Source of the DNA: Parvibaculum sp035325945
GTDB lineage: Bacteria > Pseudomonadota > Alphaproteobacteria > Parvibaculales > Parvibaculaceae
Length of the DNA: 64,000 bases
Direction of reading: 5' to 3'
NCBI RefSeq assembly: GCF_035325945.1
Contig: NZ_DAOKYX010000001.1
Coordinates: 186,001-250,000, forward strand
Positions 1 through 8,944 of this stretch are shown one piece after another. Made by a program: the position numbers and the translations under genes. Numbering within the stretch: position 1 is the stretch's first letter; each line of letters opens with the position of its first letter. Under the pieces are notes generated by a model. It was not told where the DNA came from. It did no database searches and saw only the letters and a program-made list of their open reading frames with translations.

Positions 1-4
1 AGGC

Positions 5-415
5 ATGGGCCCCAAGCAGGGTGTCGGCACGGTCGGCGGTGCGGTGCTGGGCGGCCTTGCGGGTTCGGCCGTCGGCAGCGGCACGGGCCGCCTCTGGGCG
101 ACCGGCGCAGGCGTGCTCCTCGGCGCGCTGGTCGGCAGCGAGATCGGCAAGTCGCTCGATCGCGCCGACCGTCAGTACATGGCGGAACGCACCCAATACG
201 CGCTCGAAAGCGCGCCTTCGGGGCAGACGGTGGAATGGCGCAATCCGGATTCTGGCCATTACGGCACGGTCGTTCCGCAGCGCGCCTATCAGGATCAGGG
301 CACCTATTGCCGTGAATATACGCAGACCGTGAATATCGGCGGCAAGACCGAGCGCGCCTATGGAACGGCCTGCCGCCAGCCTGACGGTTCCTGGCAGATC
401 GTCAGCAACCAGTGA
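5..415 (+). CDS. Glycine-zipper surface antigen (RT0821/Lpp0805 type), probably 5'-truncated
   Basis: The first 50 residues are a glycine/alanine-rich double zipper (GGAVLGGLAGSAVG, then GALVGSEIGKSLDRAD), the glycine-zipper 2TM pattern of the RT0821/Lpp0805 family of outer-membrane-associated proteins. It is followed by a polar C-terminal part with the family signature around WRNPDSGHYGTV and a conserved CREY segment. Family members normally begin with a signal or lipoprotein peptide, which is absent here. The ATG at 5 is therefore probably internal and the true start lies before the window. It ends 16 bases before the start of the Sel1 gene, so the two may be cotranscribed. The function is unknown; a role in envelope structure is inferred from the family only. 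Confidence 0.75.
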   Translation: MGPKQGVGTVGGAVLGGLAGSAVGSGTGRLWATGAGVLLGALVGSEIGKSLDRADRQYMAERTQYALESAPSGQTVEWRNPDSGHYGTVVPQRAYQDQGTYCREYTQTVNIGGKTERAYGTACRQPDGSWQIVSNQ

Positions 416-431
416 GCCGGACCTGGCGGGG

Positions 432-1139
432 ATGACCCTTTTTCGATCCGGGTTCGTGCCCGCCCTGACCGGCCTTTGCCTGATCGCGCTGGCGGCCGCG
501 CTCTCATTGGGCGCGGCGACAGCCGAAGCGGCGCCGGTGCGGACATTGCCCCAGCCCGGCGAGGCCGTGCCGCCGCCAAGCGAGCGTTTCAACGAAGGCG
601 TCGCCGCCTATGAGAGCGGCGACTATTCCCGCGCCTTCGAGATATGGCTTCCGCTCGCGCAAGGTGGCGATCTCGCGGCGATGCGCAATGTCGGCCTCCT
701 GCTCCGCAAGGGGCTCGGCACGAAGCGCGATCCGGCGCGCGCCCTCTGGTTTTATGAGGAGGCCGGACAAAAGGGCTTCGGGCTTGCGCAGCTCAACGCC
801 GCTTTCATGCATCTCAATGGCGACGGCGTGCCGAGGAACCTTGAGGCGGCAGCATTCTGGTTCCATGCGGCCGCCCTATCGGGCAATCCGATCGCGCAAT
901 ATAATCTCGCGGTGATGTATGAGCGCGGCTCCGGCGTCGACAAGGATATAGCGCGCGCGCTCGGCTGGTATGCGCTCGCGGCCCGCTCCGGCAGCGAACT
1001 CGCGCTCGACCGGCTTGGCGTGCTGGTGCCGAGCCTTGCCGGACCCAAGGCGCCGAAGCCCGCCGATGCGGTCGCCGAAAAGACGGCCCCTCCCCCGCCA
1101 CCGGCTGAATTCGAGCAGCCCGCTGCCGAAACGCGGTGA
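432..1139 (+). CDS. Secreted Sel1-repeat (TPR-like) protein
   Basis: This is a protein of 235 residues. The ATG at 432 is chosen because it is followed directly by a typical signal peptide: a charged start, a hydrophobic stretch and an AEA-AP cleavage site near residue 35. The middle holds three to four Sel1-like repeats of about 36 residues (for example GDLAAMRNVGLLLRKGLG and NPIAQYNLAVMYERGSGV), which form alpha-solenoid protein-binding surfaces. The C-terminus is a proline-rich tail. Such proteins usually act in the periplasm as scaffolds. No enzymatic motif is visible, so the partner is unknown. The next gene encodes a DnaJ-type cochaperone. Confidence 0.8.
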   Translation: MTLFRSGFVPALTGLCLIALAAALSLGAATAEAAPVRTLPQPGEAVPPPSERFNEGVAAYESGDYSRAFEIWLPLAQGGDLAAMRNVGLLLRKGLGTKRDPARALWFYEEAGQKGFGLAQLNAAFMHLNGDGVPRNLEAAAFWFHAAALSGNPIAQYNLAVMYERGSGVDKDIARALGWYALAARSGSELALDRLGVLVPSLAGPKAPKPADAVAEKTAPPPPPAEFEQPAAETR

Positions 1140-1221
1140 GCCCGAGGCCATCGTCCGAACGGTTAACGAATTCGTATCGGCGTCGGCCTATCCTCGGCGT
1201 TCCGGCTTCAGGAGCGAGCGC

Positions 1222-2163
1222 TTGCGCGACCCTTACGAAATTCTCGGCCTTGCGCCCGATGCGGGCGCGGCGGAAATCAAAGCCGCCTATCGGCGGCTGG
1301 CGAAGACCTATCACCCCGACGCCCATGCGAAGGGGAACGATGCCCATGCGCAATCGCGATTCCAGGAAGTGACAGCCGCCTACAACCTCCTGAAGGATGC
1401 GGGCGCTCGTGCGCGCTTCGATCAGGAGCGTCAGCAGCAAGCACGAAGAGCGCGCAAGGAGCAGGCGGCCGGGCAAGGCTCATTCGAGGAAGCCCCCTTC
1501 TCGCGCACGGCCCACAAAACCGCACGGCGCTTTGAGAGCGATGCGGCGAGCGCGGAGCCGACGGGGACCAGGGAGGAAATCTTCGCGGAGCTTTTCGAGG
1601 GCATCCGCAGCGCCGGCAAGCGGGTGTTCCGCGCCCGCGGCGAGGACCGGACCTATCGCCTCGCCGTTTCCTTTCTCGAAGCCGCGTGTGGCGCGAGGAA
1701 GCGGGTGGCGCTCGCAAGCGGCAAGACGCTCGATGTGCAGATTCCCGCCGGCATCGAGGATGGCCGTCAGATCAGGCTGCGCGGACAGGGCGGCGAGGGG
1801 CACGGGGGCGCGGCCGCAGGCGACGCGCTCGTCACAGTTTCGGTCGAACCGCATCCGCAATTCGAGCGGCGCGGGCTCGATATTCTGCTGTGCTGCCCGG
1901 TTTCGCTTCCCGAAGCGGTGCTGGGCGCGAGAATCGAGGTGCCGACGATCCACGGGCCGGTGACGCTCTCGGTGCCCAAGGGCTCGAACAGCGGCACGCG
2001 GCTTCGCCTCAAGGGCAAGGGCATTACGCCCGAGGGCGCGGAGCCCGGCGACCAGTATGTGACGCTCGAACTCGTGCTACCCGAACCGCAGGACGACGCG
2101 CTTCGAGACTTTGCGGCCGGATGGGCGGCGGGGCTTGCCCACAAGCCGCGTCAGGAGCCATAG
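1222..2163 (+). CDS. DnaJ-family cochaperone without zinc finger (type II, CbpA-like)
   Basis: The 313-residue protein has an N-terminal J domain with the HPD motif at residues 31-33 (RLAKTYHPDA), which stimulates the ATPase of DnaK. A charged linker follows, then the two beta-rich C-terminal substrate-binding subdomains (GxRKRVALASGKTLDVQIPAG, then ISVEP-like and LRLKGKG segments). The CxxCxGxG zinc-finger repeats of true DnaJ are absent, so it is a CbpA/type II protein. The start is a TTG at 1222 with an AGGAG seven bases upstream. Translation from there begins directly with the canonical RDPYEILG, whereas longer readings have no family similarity. It is cytoplasmic and sits before fabI. 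Confidence 0.87.
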   Translation: MRDPYEILGLAPDAGAAEIKAAYRRLAKTYHPDAHAKGNDAHAQSRFQEVTAAYNLLKDAGARARFDQERQQQARRARKEQAAGQGSFEEAPFSRTAHKTARRFESDAASAEPTGTREEIFAELFEGIRSAGKRVFRARGEDRTYRLAVSFLEAACGARKRVALASGKTLDVQIPAGIEDGRQIRLRGQGGEGHGGAAAGDALVTVSVEPHPQFERRGLDILLCCPVSLPEAVLGARIEVPTIHGPVTLSVPKGSNSGTRLRLKGKGITPEGAEPGDQYVTLELVLPEPQDDALRDFAAGWAAGLAHKPRQEP

Positions 2164-2305
2164 GCGCGGCGGGCGCAAGTTATTGACAATGCGGTGAAAT
2201 CGGGCGCCGTGCTGGCTCATGTCCCGGCTTTTTGGTGGACCGTTACGGCCTATTGTGTAGGATGCGCGCGACTTTAGAGGCTAAAGCGAACGAGACGAGG
2301 ACGCG

Positions 2306-3148
2306 ATGAGCGACGCCATCACCGAGACACAATCCGCCAGAACCGGCGGTGGCCTGATGGCCGGAAAGCGGGGCCTCATCATGGGCGTCGCCAACAACCG
2401 CTCGATCGCCTGGGGCATCGCCAAGGCCTGCGCCGATCAGGGCGCCGAAATCGCCTTCACCTATCAGGGCGAGGCGCTGCAGAAGCGCGTCGTGCCGCTC
2501 GCCGAGTCGGTGGGCTCCAGGCACATCCTGCCCTGCGACGTCACCGATGCGGCGAGCATGGACGCCGTCTTCGAGACGCTGAAGCGCGACTGGGGCAAGA
2601 TCGACTTCTTCGTCCACGCCATCGCCTATTCCAACAAGGAAGAACTCGACGGCCGCTATGTCGACACCACGCTCGACAATTTCACCGCGAGCATGGCGAT
2701 CTCCTGCTACTCCTTCGTCGCGCTCTGCCAGCGCGCCGAGAAGCTGATGACGGATGGCGGCTCGATCGTGACGCTCACCTATTACGGCTCGGAGAAGGTG
2801 ATCCCGCATTACAACGTCATGGGCGTGGCCAAGGCCGCGCTCGAGGCGAGCGTGCGCTATCTCGCCGTCGATCTCGGCCGCAACAATATCCGCGTCAACG
2901 CCGTCTCGGCCGGGCCAATCAAGACGCTCGCCGCTTCCGGCATCGGCGATTTCCGCTACATCCTGAAGTGGAACGAACTCAACTCGCCGCTGAAGCGCAC
3001 GGTCACGATCGAGGAAGTGGGCAACACCGCGCTCTACCTCCTCTCCGATCTCGGCTCGGGCGTCACCGGCGAAGTGCATCATGTGGACGCGGGCTATCAC
3101 GTCGTCGGCATGAAGGCCGAGGACGCACCCGACATCAGCATCGTCTGA
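2306..3148 (+). CDS. fabI: Enoyl-[acyl-carrier-protein] reductase (NADH), FabI
   Basis: FabI catalyses the last step of each fatty-acid elongation round, reducing trans-2-enoyl-ACP with NADH in the cytoplasm. The 280-residue protein has the FabI form of the Rossmann fold (GLIMGVANNRSIAWGIA) and the catalytic Y-x6-K pair at Tyr169 and Lys176 in YNVMGVAK. Tyr159 occupies the place of the second active-site tyrosine. The first 17 residues form a slightly long N-terminal extension; a second ATG (Met18, MAGKRG) is an alternative start, but a GAGACGAGG-type ribosome site supports 2306. aroC starts seven bases after its stop, so the two probably share a transcript. Confidence 0.95.
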   Translation: MSDAITETQSARTGGGLMAGKRGLIMGVANNRSIAWGIAKACADQGAEIAFTYQGEALQKRVVPLAESVGSRHILPCDVTDAASMDAVFETLKRDWGKIDFFVHAIAYSNKEELDGRYVDTTLDNFTASMAISCYSFVALCQRAEKLMTDGGSIVTLTYYGSEKVIPHYNVMGVAKAALEASVRYLAVDLGRNNIRVNAVSAGPIKTLAASGIGDFRYILKWNELNSPLKRTVTIEEVGNTALYLLSDLGSGVTGEVHHVDAGYHVVGMKAEDAPDISIV

Positions 3149-3155
3149 AGGCTCC

Positions 3156-4241
3156 ATGTCCTACAACACCTTCGGCACACTCTTCCGCGTCACCACCTGG
3201 GGCGAAAGCCACGGGCCGGCGCTCGGCTGCGTGGTCGACGGGACGCCGCCGCGCATTCCGCTGAAGGCGGAGGACATCCAGTTCTATCTCGACCGCCGCA
3301 AGCCCGGCCAGTCGCGCTTCACGACGCAGCGCCGCGAGCCTGACGAGGTGAAGATCCTCTCCGGCACGTTTCAGGACGACGAGACGGGCGGCGAGGTGAC
3401 GACCGGCACGCCGATCTCGCTCATGATCGAGAATGTCGATCAGCGCTCCAAGGACTATGGCGACATCAGGGACAAGTTCCGTCCCGGCCATGCCGACTTC
3501 ACCTATATGGCGAAATACGGCATCCGCGACTATCGCGGCGGCGGGCGCTCATCGGCCCGCGAAACGGCGGCGCGCGTCGCGGCGGGCGCCATCGCGCGGA
3601 AAATCCTCAGCGGTGTGACGATCCGCGGCGCGCTGGTGCAGATGGGTCCGCACAAGATCGACCGCACCAACTGGAACTGGGACGAGACGGAGAACAATCC
3701 CTTCTGGTGCCCCGACGCGAAGGCGGCGGCCAACTGGGAAGACTATCTCGACGGCGTGCGCAAGGCAGGCTCGTCCTGCGGCGCCGTGATCGAGATCGTC
3801 GCCTCCGGCGTACCGGCAGGGCTCGGCGCGCCCATCTATGGCAAGCTCGACGCCGAGCTTGCGGCGGCGCTCATGAGCATCAACGCCGTGAAGGGCGTCG
3901 AGATCGGCGACGGTTTCGCCTCGGCCGCGCTGTCGGGCGAGGAAAACGCCGATGAAATCCGCATCGGCAATGAGGGCCCCTATTTCACATCGAACCATGC
4001 GGGCGGCATTCTGGGCGGCATTTCGTCGGGCCAGGATATCGTCGCGCGCTTCGCGGTGAAGCCCACTTCCTCGATCCTCCAGCCCCGCAGGACGATCACG
4101 AAGGCGGGCGAGGAAACCGAGATCGTGACCAAGGGCCGCCACGACCCCTGCGTCGGCATCCGCGCCGTTCCCGTGGGCGAGGCGATGGTCGCCTGCGTGC
4201 TCGCCGACCATCTGCTGCGCCATCGCGGCCAGATCGGCTAA
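3156..4241 (+). CDS. aroC: Chorismate synthase
   Basis: AroC performs the seventh and last shikimate-pathway step, converting 5-enolpyruvylshikimate 3-phosphate to chorismate with reduced FMN as catalyst. The 361 residues match the usual family length. Three family signatures are visible: GESHGPALG near residue 15, the arginine/glycine-rich RPGHADFTYMAKYGIRDYRG around 110, and the C-terminal GRHDPCVGIRAVPVGEAM. It follows fabI with a seven-base gap. It converges on the downstream minus-strand gene with only six bases between the stop codons, leaving no room for a separate terminator. Confidence 0.97.
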   Translation: MSYNTFGTLFRVTTWGESHGPALGCVVDGTPPRIPLKAEDIQFYLDRRKPGQSRFTTQRREPDEVKILSGTFQDDETGGEVTTGTPISLMIENVDQRSKDYGDIRDKFRPGHADFTYMAKYGIRDYRGGGRSSARETAARVAAGAIARKILSGVTIRGALVQMGPHKIDRTNWNWDETENNPFWCPDAKAAANWEDYLDGVRKAGSSCGAVIEIVASGVPAGLGAPIYGKLDAELAAALMSINAVKGVEIGDGFASAALSGEENADEIRIGNEGPYFTSNHAGGILGGISSGQDIVARFAVKPTSSILQPRRTITKAGEETEIVTKGRHDPCVGIRAVPVGEAMVACVLADHLLRHRGQIG

Positions 4242-4247
4242 GGGCGC

Positions 4248-5864
4248 TCAAAGTCGGGCGGGATCGAAACTGTCCGCCCGCGCCATGCGCCAGCTCTCGC
4301 GGAAGAACTCGCTTCCCGCCTCGCTATCGAGCAACTCTCCCGGCCGCGCGAAATAGTGGATCTGCGAGAAGAGCCTGATCTCGGTGTTGCTGGTGCGGCG
4401 GGCAAGATGATGCGGCCCGAGCTGGTCCGGATGCTCGAGCCCCGCCGAAGCGAGAATTTCCGCCAGCGCCCGAACCGTGTTGCGGTGATAGTTGAAGACG
4501 CGCTCGGCCTTGTCCGGCACATAGAGCGCGCGCTGGCGCAGCGGGTCCTGCGTCGCGACGCCCGTCGGGCAGCGATTTGTGTGGCAGCTTCGCGACTGAA
4601 TGCAGCCGATGGCGAACATGAAGGCGCGCGCGGCATTGACCCAGTCGGCGCCGATCGCAAGCGTGCTCGCCACATCGAAGGCGCTCACCACCTTGCCGGC
4701 CGCGCCGATCTTGATGCGGTCGCGCAAGCCCGCGCCGACGAGCACGTTGTGAACGAAGAGCAGCCCCTCGCGCATCGGCACGCCGATATGATCGGTGAAT
4801 TCGACGGGCGCTGCCCCCGTTCCGCCCTCGGCGCCGTCCACCACGATGAAATCGGGAAGGATGCCGGTTTCGAGCATTGCCTTGACGATCCCCATGAACT
4901 CCCATGGATGACCGAGGCAGAGCTTGAAGCCGACGGGCTTGCCGCCTGAAAGCTCGCGCAGGCGGGCGATGAACTGCATCATCTCAACCGGCGTCGAGAA
5001 AGCGGAATGGCGCGCGGGCGACACGCATTCCTTGCCCTCCTCGACGCCGCGCGTCAGCGCGATTTCGGCCGAGACCTTGCCCTTGGGCAGGATGCCGCCA
5101 TGGCCGGGCTTCGCGCCCTGGCTGATCTTGATCTCGATCATCTTCACTTGCGGGGATTGCGCCTCGCGCGCGAACCGCTCGGGGTCGAACTGACCGTTCC
5201 GCGTGCGGCAGCCGAAATAGCCGCTGCCGATTTCCCAGATGAGATCGCCGCCATATTCGCGGTGATAGGGGCTGATGCCGCCTTCGCCCGTGTCATGCGC
5301 GAAGCCGCCCATCTTCGCGCCCTTGTTGAGCGCGCGAATGGCATTGGCGCTCAAGGCGCCGAAGCTCATCGCCGAAATATTGAAGACCGAGGCCGAATAG
5401 GGCTCTGTGCATTGCGGCCCGCCGATGGTGATGCGGAAGCGCGCCGGATCGACGTTGAGCGCGGGACGCGAGGAATGGCCGATGAATTCATAGCCATTGC
5501 CGTAGACGTCGAGGAGCGTGCCGAAGGGGCTTTCGCTCACCGTATCCTTCGCGCGCTGATAGACGAGCGAGCGCTGCGCGCGCGAATAGGGCAGCTTGTC
5601 GTCATCGCCTTCGAGAAGATACTGGCGGATCTCCGGCCTGATCTCTTCCACGAGGTAACGGATATTGCCGATGACGGGATAGTTGCGCCGGACCGCGTGC
5701 CGCCGCTGCGCGAGATCGTAAATGCCAAGAAGCGAGAGCGCGCCCGCCAGAAGCGTCAGCGGCCAGAGCCACCCCGCCGAGGGAAGAAACGGCAATGTCA
5801 GCAGCGTGATGAATATGCAGAGACCGAAAACCGTGTAGCGCGCCAAGAGACTTCCGAGTGTCAT
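4248..5864 (-). CDS. Membrane-anchored FMN-binding glutamate synthase-like protein
   Basis: This 538-residue protein carries the glutamate synthase FMN-binding domain (GltB central region; archaeal-type stand-alone form). Two hydrophobic segments near the N-terminus (about residues 1-60) probably anchor it to the membrane. Visible motifs are the AMSFGALS and TGEGGISPYH regions, the barrel motif VDGAEGGTGAAP, and three cysteines in CHTNRCPTG with an upstream Cys that fit the 3Fe-4S cluster site. The N-terminal amidotransferase and C-terminal GXGXG domains of full GltB are absent, so the ammonia source and true reaction are uncertain. The ATG at 5864 shares one base with the stop of the upstream methyltransferase (TGATG) and has GGGGAG seven bases before it, implying translational coupling. 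Confidence 0.85.
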   Translation of the reverse strand: MTLGSLLARYTVFGLCIFITLLTLPFLPSAGWLWPLTLLAGALSLLGIYDLAQRRHAVRRNYPVIGNIRYLVEEIRPEIRQYLLEGDDDKLPYSRAQRSLVYQRAKDTVSESPFGTLLDVYGNGYEFIGHSSRPALNVDPARFRITIGGPQCTEPYSASVFNISAMSFGALSANAIRALNKGAKMGGFAHDTGEGGISPYHREYGGDLIWEIGSGYFGCRTRNGQFDPERFAREAQSPQVKMIEIKISQGAKPGHGGILPKGKVSAEIALTRGVEEGKECVSPARHSAFSTPVEMMQFIARLRELSGGKPVGFKLCLGHPWEFMGIVKAMLETGILPDFIVVDGAEGGTGAAPVEFTDHIGVPMREGLLFVHNVLVGAGLRDRIKIGAAGKVVSAFDVASTLAIGADWVNAARAFMFAIGCIQSRSCHTNRCPTGVATQDPLRQRALYVPDKAERVFNYHRNTVRALAEILASAGLEHPDQLGPHHLARRTSNTEIRLFSQIHYFARPGELLDSEAGSEFFRESWRMARADSFDPARL

Positions 5865-6910
5865 CAGCCGCTCCCCTTGCTGAAGCACATGACCTTCGAG
5901 AGAAAGGCCCGTTCCACGCTCTCGAGCGCCAGCCCCTCGCGCGCGAACAGCGCCGAAAAATCCTCCGCCAGATAAGAACTGAAATAGGGCTCGTGAAATC
6001 CGATGGGGAAGAATTCGAGAAGTCCGTCATAGTCGGGCCGGTCGCCCGTCTGCAACGCATCGACGATGATGGCGACGCCGCCGGGCTTCAGCACCCGCGC
6101 GATCTCGCGCGCGACAACGGGCCGGATGGCGGGCGGCAATTCGTGAAGGAGATAGATGCAGGTGACGGCGTCCTGCGATGCCGCAGCGAGCGGCATGGCT
6201 TCGGCATTGGCTTCCACGATGGATGCCGACCGTCGCCGCCCGAGCCGCTTGCGCGCCTCCGCCGCATAGGCGGGCGAGAGATCGAGGCCCGTCACATTGA
6301 GGCGGGGATAGTTCGCCGCCACCTCTTCGAGAAAGCGGCCCGTGCTGCAAGCGACATCGAGCAGACGAAGCTCGCGCTGGTCGCGGCCCTTGAAGTGGTC
6401 AGCGAGCGGCACCAGCGCCTGCCTGCGCATCGCATCGGCCGTGCCGGAAAAGAGCACCTCGACCTGCGTGTCGTAGAGCCTCGCCGATTCCTCGGAAAAC
6501 CAGCCGCCGGTCTGATAGTGGAAATTCTGGAGGTAGTAGCGCGGATAGCGGCGGCGCAATTCCTCGGTGAGAACTTCCGCGTGTCGGCGCGAGAGACGGC
6601 GCTCATCGACCTTGCGCGCGTCCCTGAAGAAGTGGCGGCTCGCCGCGATCGCTCTCGACGGCGGAAGCAACCCCTCCGGTGCGCGATAGAGCCCGGCCTC
6701 GATGTTCCGCCAGTCGCGCTCGAAGAGATCGCGCATGCCGGCCGCGATGGCGCGCCAGCCCGGCACCCTGCCCTTGACCGAAACCGGCGCCTCGCCCGGC
6801 GGCACGAGCGGCCCGCGCATGCGGCTCAGCGCGAGATAGTGGCTCGCATACCAGGCGACCCGCGCACCCTGACCGACGCCATAGCCGATGAGCGAAAGCG
6901 GGCCCGCCAT
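5864..6910 (-). CDS. Class I SAM-dependent methyltransferase of unknown substrate
   Basis: The 348-residue protein has a Rossmann-fold methyltransferase domain in its C-terminal half: motif I LLDVACSTGRF around residue 190, an acidic GLDLSPAY after strand 2, and LKPGGVAII as the post-motif. The first 150 residues are helical and basic and carry no recognised domain. The ATG at 6910 is preferred over a longer reading because it follows GGAAGGGAG and sits four bases after the preceding stop. It is coupled to the glutamate synthase-like gene downstream. Substrate and pathway are unknown. The position behind two RNA methyltransferase genes does not by itself show that RNA is the target. Confidence 0.8.
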   Translation of the reverse strand: MAGPLSLIGYGVGQGARVAWYASHYLALSRMRGPLVPPGEAPVSVKGRVPGWRAIAAGMRDLFERDWRNIEAGLYRAPEGLLPPSRAIAASRHFFRDARKVDERRLSRRHAEVLTEELRRRYPRYYLQNFHYQTGGWFSEESARLYDTQVEVLFSGTADAMRRQALVPLADHFKGRDQRELRLLDVACSTGRFLEEVAANYPRLNVTGLDLSPAYAAEARKRLGRRRSASIVEANAEAMPLAAASQDAVTCIYLLHELPPAIRPVVAREIARVLKPGGVAIIVDALQTGDRPDYDGLLEFFPIGFHEPYFSSYLAEDFSALFAREGLALESVERAFLSKVMCFSKGSG

Positions 6911-6914
6911 GTCT

Positions 6915-8183
6915 TCACTCCCTTCGGAACAGACCGACGAGTTCAATATGGGGCGACCAGAGGAATTGGTCCACCGGCGTTACACGCAAAAGCCTGTAAC
7001 CGCCATCGACGAGGAGGCGCGCATCCCGCGCGAAAGTGGCCGGATTGCAGGAGACGGCGACAATGAGCGGCACGGAGGAACGCGCGAGCATTTCCACCTG
7101 CGCTGCCGCGCCCGCCCGCGGCGGATCGAAGACGACGGCGTCGATCTTTTCGAGGTCGGAGGGAAGCATCGGGCGGCGGAAAAGATCGCGGGTGAGAAGC
7201 TCGACCGGCTTGAGGCCGAGCGCTGGCCCCTGCGCGCGCAGGGCGCGATCGAGCGCCGCGAGCTGCGGCTTCTCGCCTTCGACGGCGAGAACGGCAGCCC
7301 GCCTTGCAAGCGCGGCGGTGAACGTGCCGCAACCGGCGAAGAGATCGGCAACGCGCTTTGCCCCACCCACCGCTTCGAGAACGAAGCGGACAAGCGCCGC
7401 CTCGCCTTCCGCCGTCGCCTGAAGGAATGCGCCGGGCGGCGGTGATACGCGAAGACCGGAAAGCGTCACCTGGGGCGCGCGGCGCTCGGCAATGAGTTCG
7501 CCATTCCAGGCAAGACGCGCAAGGTCGATGGCGGTGGCGCGCCGGGCAAGCTGGGCGCGAAGCGGGCCATCGATCTCCTTGCCGCCCGAGACGGCGACAT
7601 CGAGACCCGTTTCCGTCGCGGTGACGGCGAGCGCGGCGCGACCCTTGCGCGACAGGCCGGGCTCGACGAGATGCGCGAGCCCTTCAAGCGCGCGCTCGAT
7701 CTCCGGCACCACGAGCGGGCATTCCGCAATGGCGACGATGGTGTGGCTGGCGCGGCCGTAATAGCCGATGGTCACGCCCTTTTTCGTCCGCGTCGCAGCG
7801 AGCGTCGCGCGGCGGCGGCTCCGCGGCACGGCGGGCACGAGCGGATCGACGTCGATCCCGAGCCCGCGCGCGGAGAGCGCAGCCGCGACCTGCTCACGCT
7901 TCCAGTTGCGGTAGGTGGCCGCCTCGATGTGCTGAAGCGCACAGCCGCCGCAAGTGCCGAAATGCCTGCATGGGGGCGAGGCGCGCTCCGGCGCGGGCGT
8001 GAGGACGCTTAGGAGTTCGGCGCGTCCCTCGCCAATGTTGCGCACTCGCACGCGCTCGCCGGGGAGCGCGAAGGGCACGAAGATGGCGCCGTCAGGCGTT
8101 TCCGCGATCCCGTCGCCCAGATGCCCGAGCGCGCCAATGACGACCTCGGCTTCGCCCGCCGCGTCCCTGCCGGTTTCAGCCAT
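6915..8183 (-). CDS. TrmA/RlmD-type RNA (uracil-C5)-methyltransferase
   Basis: The 422-residue protein has an N-terminal TRAM-like RNA-binding segment, a 4Fe-4S cysteine set at C72, C78, C81 (CRHFGTCGGC) and C155, the SAM motif VADLFAGCGTF, FDPPRAG, the catalytic cysteine C379 in SCNPATFARD, and the base-abstracting glutamate E414 in HIELVG. This is the complete active-site set of RNA m5U methyltransferases. Whether the target is 23S rRNA or tRNA cannot be read from the sequence. The ATG at 8183 is chosen because GAGGAAC lies about nine bases upstream; an ATG at 8189 is too close to it. The start overlaps the end of tlyA by eight bases. Confidence 0.88.
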   Translation of the reverse strand: MAETGRDAAGEAEVVIGALGHLGDGIAETPDGAIFVPFALPGERVRVRNIGEGRAELLSVLTPAPERASPPCRHFGTCGGCALQHIEAATYRNWKREQVAAALSARGLGIDVDPLVPAVPRSRRRATLAATRTKKGVTIGYYGRASHTIVAIAECPLVVPEIERALEGLAHLVEPGLSRKGRAALAVTATETGLDVAVSGGKEIDGPLRAQLARRATAIDLARLAWNGELIAERRAPQVTLSGLRVSPPPGAFLQATAEGEAALVRFVLEAVGGAKRVADLFAGCGTFTAALARRAAVLAVEGEKPQLAALDRALRAQGPALGLKPVELLTRDLFRRPMLPSDLEKIDAVVFDPPRAGAAAQVEMLARSSVPLIVAVSCNPATFARDARLLVDGGYRLLRVTPVDQFLWSPHIELVGLFRRE

Positions 8184-8919
8184 GCGCATGTTCCTCAAAG
8201 GTTGCGGCGACGAGAAATTCCCTGTTGCCGTCGCCGCCGGCGATGGGGCTCTCCGTCACGCCGATGACGCGCCAGCCCGGCATCGCGGCGAGCCAGGCTG
8301 AAACATCCGCGCAGACTTCGGCGTGAAGCGCCGCATCGCGGACGATTCCGCCTTTTCCGACCCTGGCCGGGCCGACCTCGAATTGCGGCTTGATGAGCGC
8401 GATGAGCCGCGCGCCGGGCGCCGCCAGCGCGAGCGCCGCGGGAAGCGCCTTTTTGAGGCTGATGAAGCTCACATCGCAAACGATGAGCTGGACCGGATGC
8501 GAAAGATGCGCGGGGAGCAACTCCTTCGCATTGAGATTTTCGAGCGAGGTCACGCGAGGATCGGCGGCAAGCTCGGCCGCAAGCTGGCTGTGGCCGACAT
8601 CGACCGCGGTGACGTGGCGAGCGCCGCGTTCCAGAAGCACCTGGGTGAAGCCGCCCGTCGATGCGCCGATATCGAGGCAGTAAAGCCCGGCCGGGTCGAT
8701 GGCGAAGCTGTCGAGCGCATGGGCGAGCTTCAGCGCGCCGCGCGAGACATAGAGATGCGCGTGGGGATCGACCTCGATCTCCGCATGCATGCCCACCGCT
8801 TGCGACGCCTTGACGGCAGGCTTTCCATCGACATGCACGAGATTACCCAGAATGGCGGCGCGCGCCCTCGCACGGGACTGGAACAATCCGCGCTCGACCA
8901 GAAGCTGATCGAGGCGCAT
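8176..8919 (-). CDS. tlyA: TlyA-family rRNA (cytidine-2'-O)-methyltransferase
   Basis: TlyA 2'-O-methylates cytidines in 16S and/or 23S rRNA. The 247-residue protein begins with an S4 RNA-binding domain (RLDQLLVERGLFQSRARARAAILG), followed by an FtsJ-like methyltransferase domain with LDIGASTGGFTQVLLERGA, VCDVSFISL and LIKPQFEVG, which together carry the expected Lys-Asp-Lys-Glu type residues. I chose the ATG at 8919 because GGAAG lies five bases upstream and translation starts with the canonical MRLDQLL. An ATG at 8934 would add five residues but lacks a ribosome site. It lies directly after dxs, the conserved alphaproteobacterial order. Confidence 0.9.
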   Translation of the reverse strand: MRLDQLLVERGLFQSRARARAAILGNLVHVDGKPAVKASQAVGMHAEIEVDPHAHLYVSRGALKLAHALDSFAIDPAGLYCLDIGASTGGFTQVLLERGARHVTAVDVGHSQLAAELAADPRVTSLENLNAKELLPAHLSHPVQLIVCDVSFISLKKALPAALALAAPGARLIALIKPQFEVGPARVGKGGIVRDAALHAEVCADVSAWLAAMPGWRVIGVTESPIAGGDGNREFLVAATFEEHAHG

Positions 8920-8944
8920 GCGTGCTTCCGGCATGATGCTGCGG

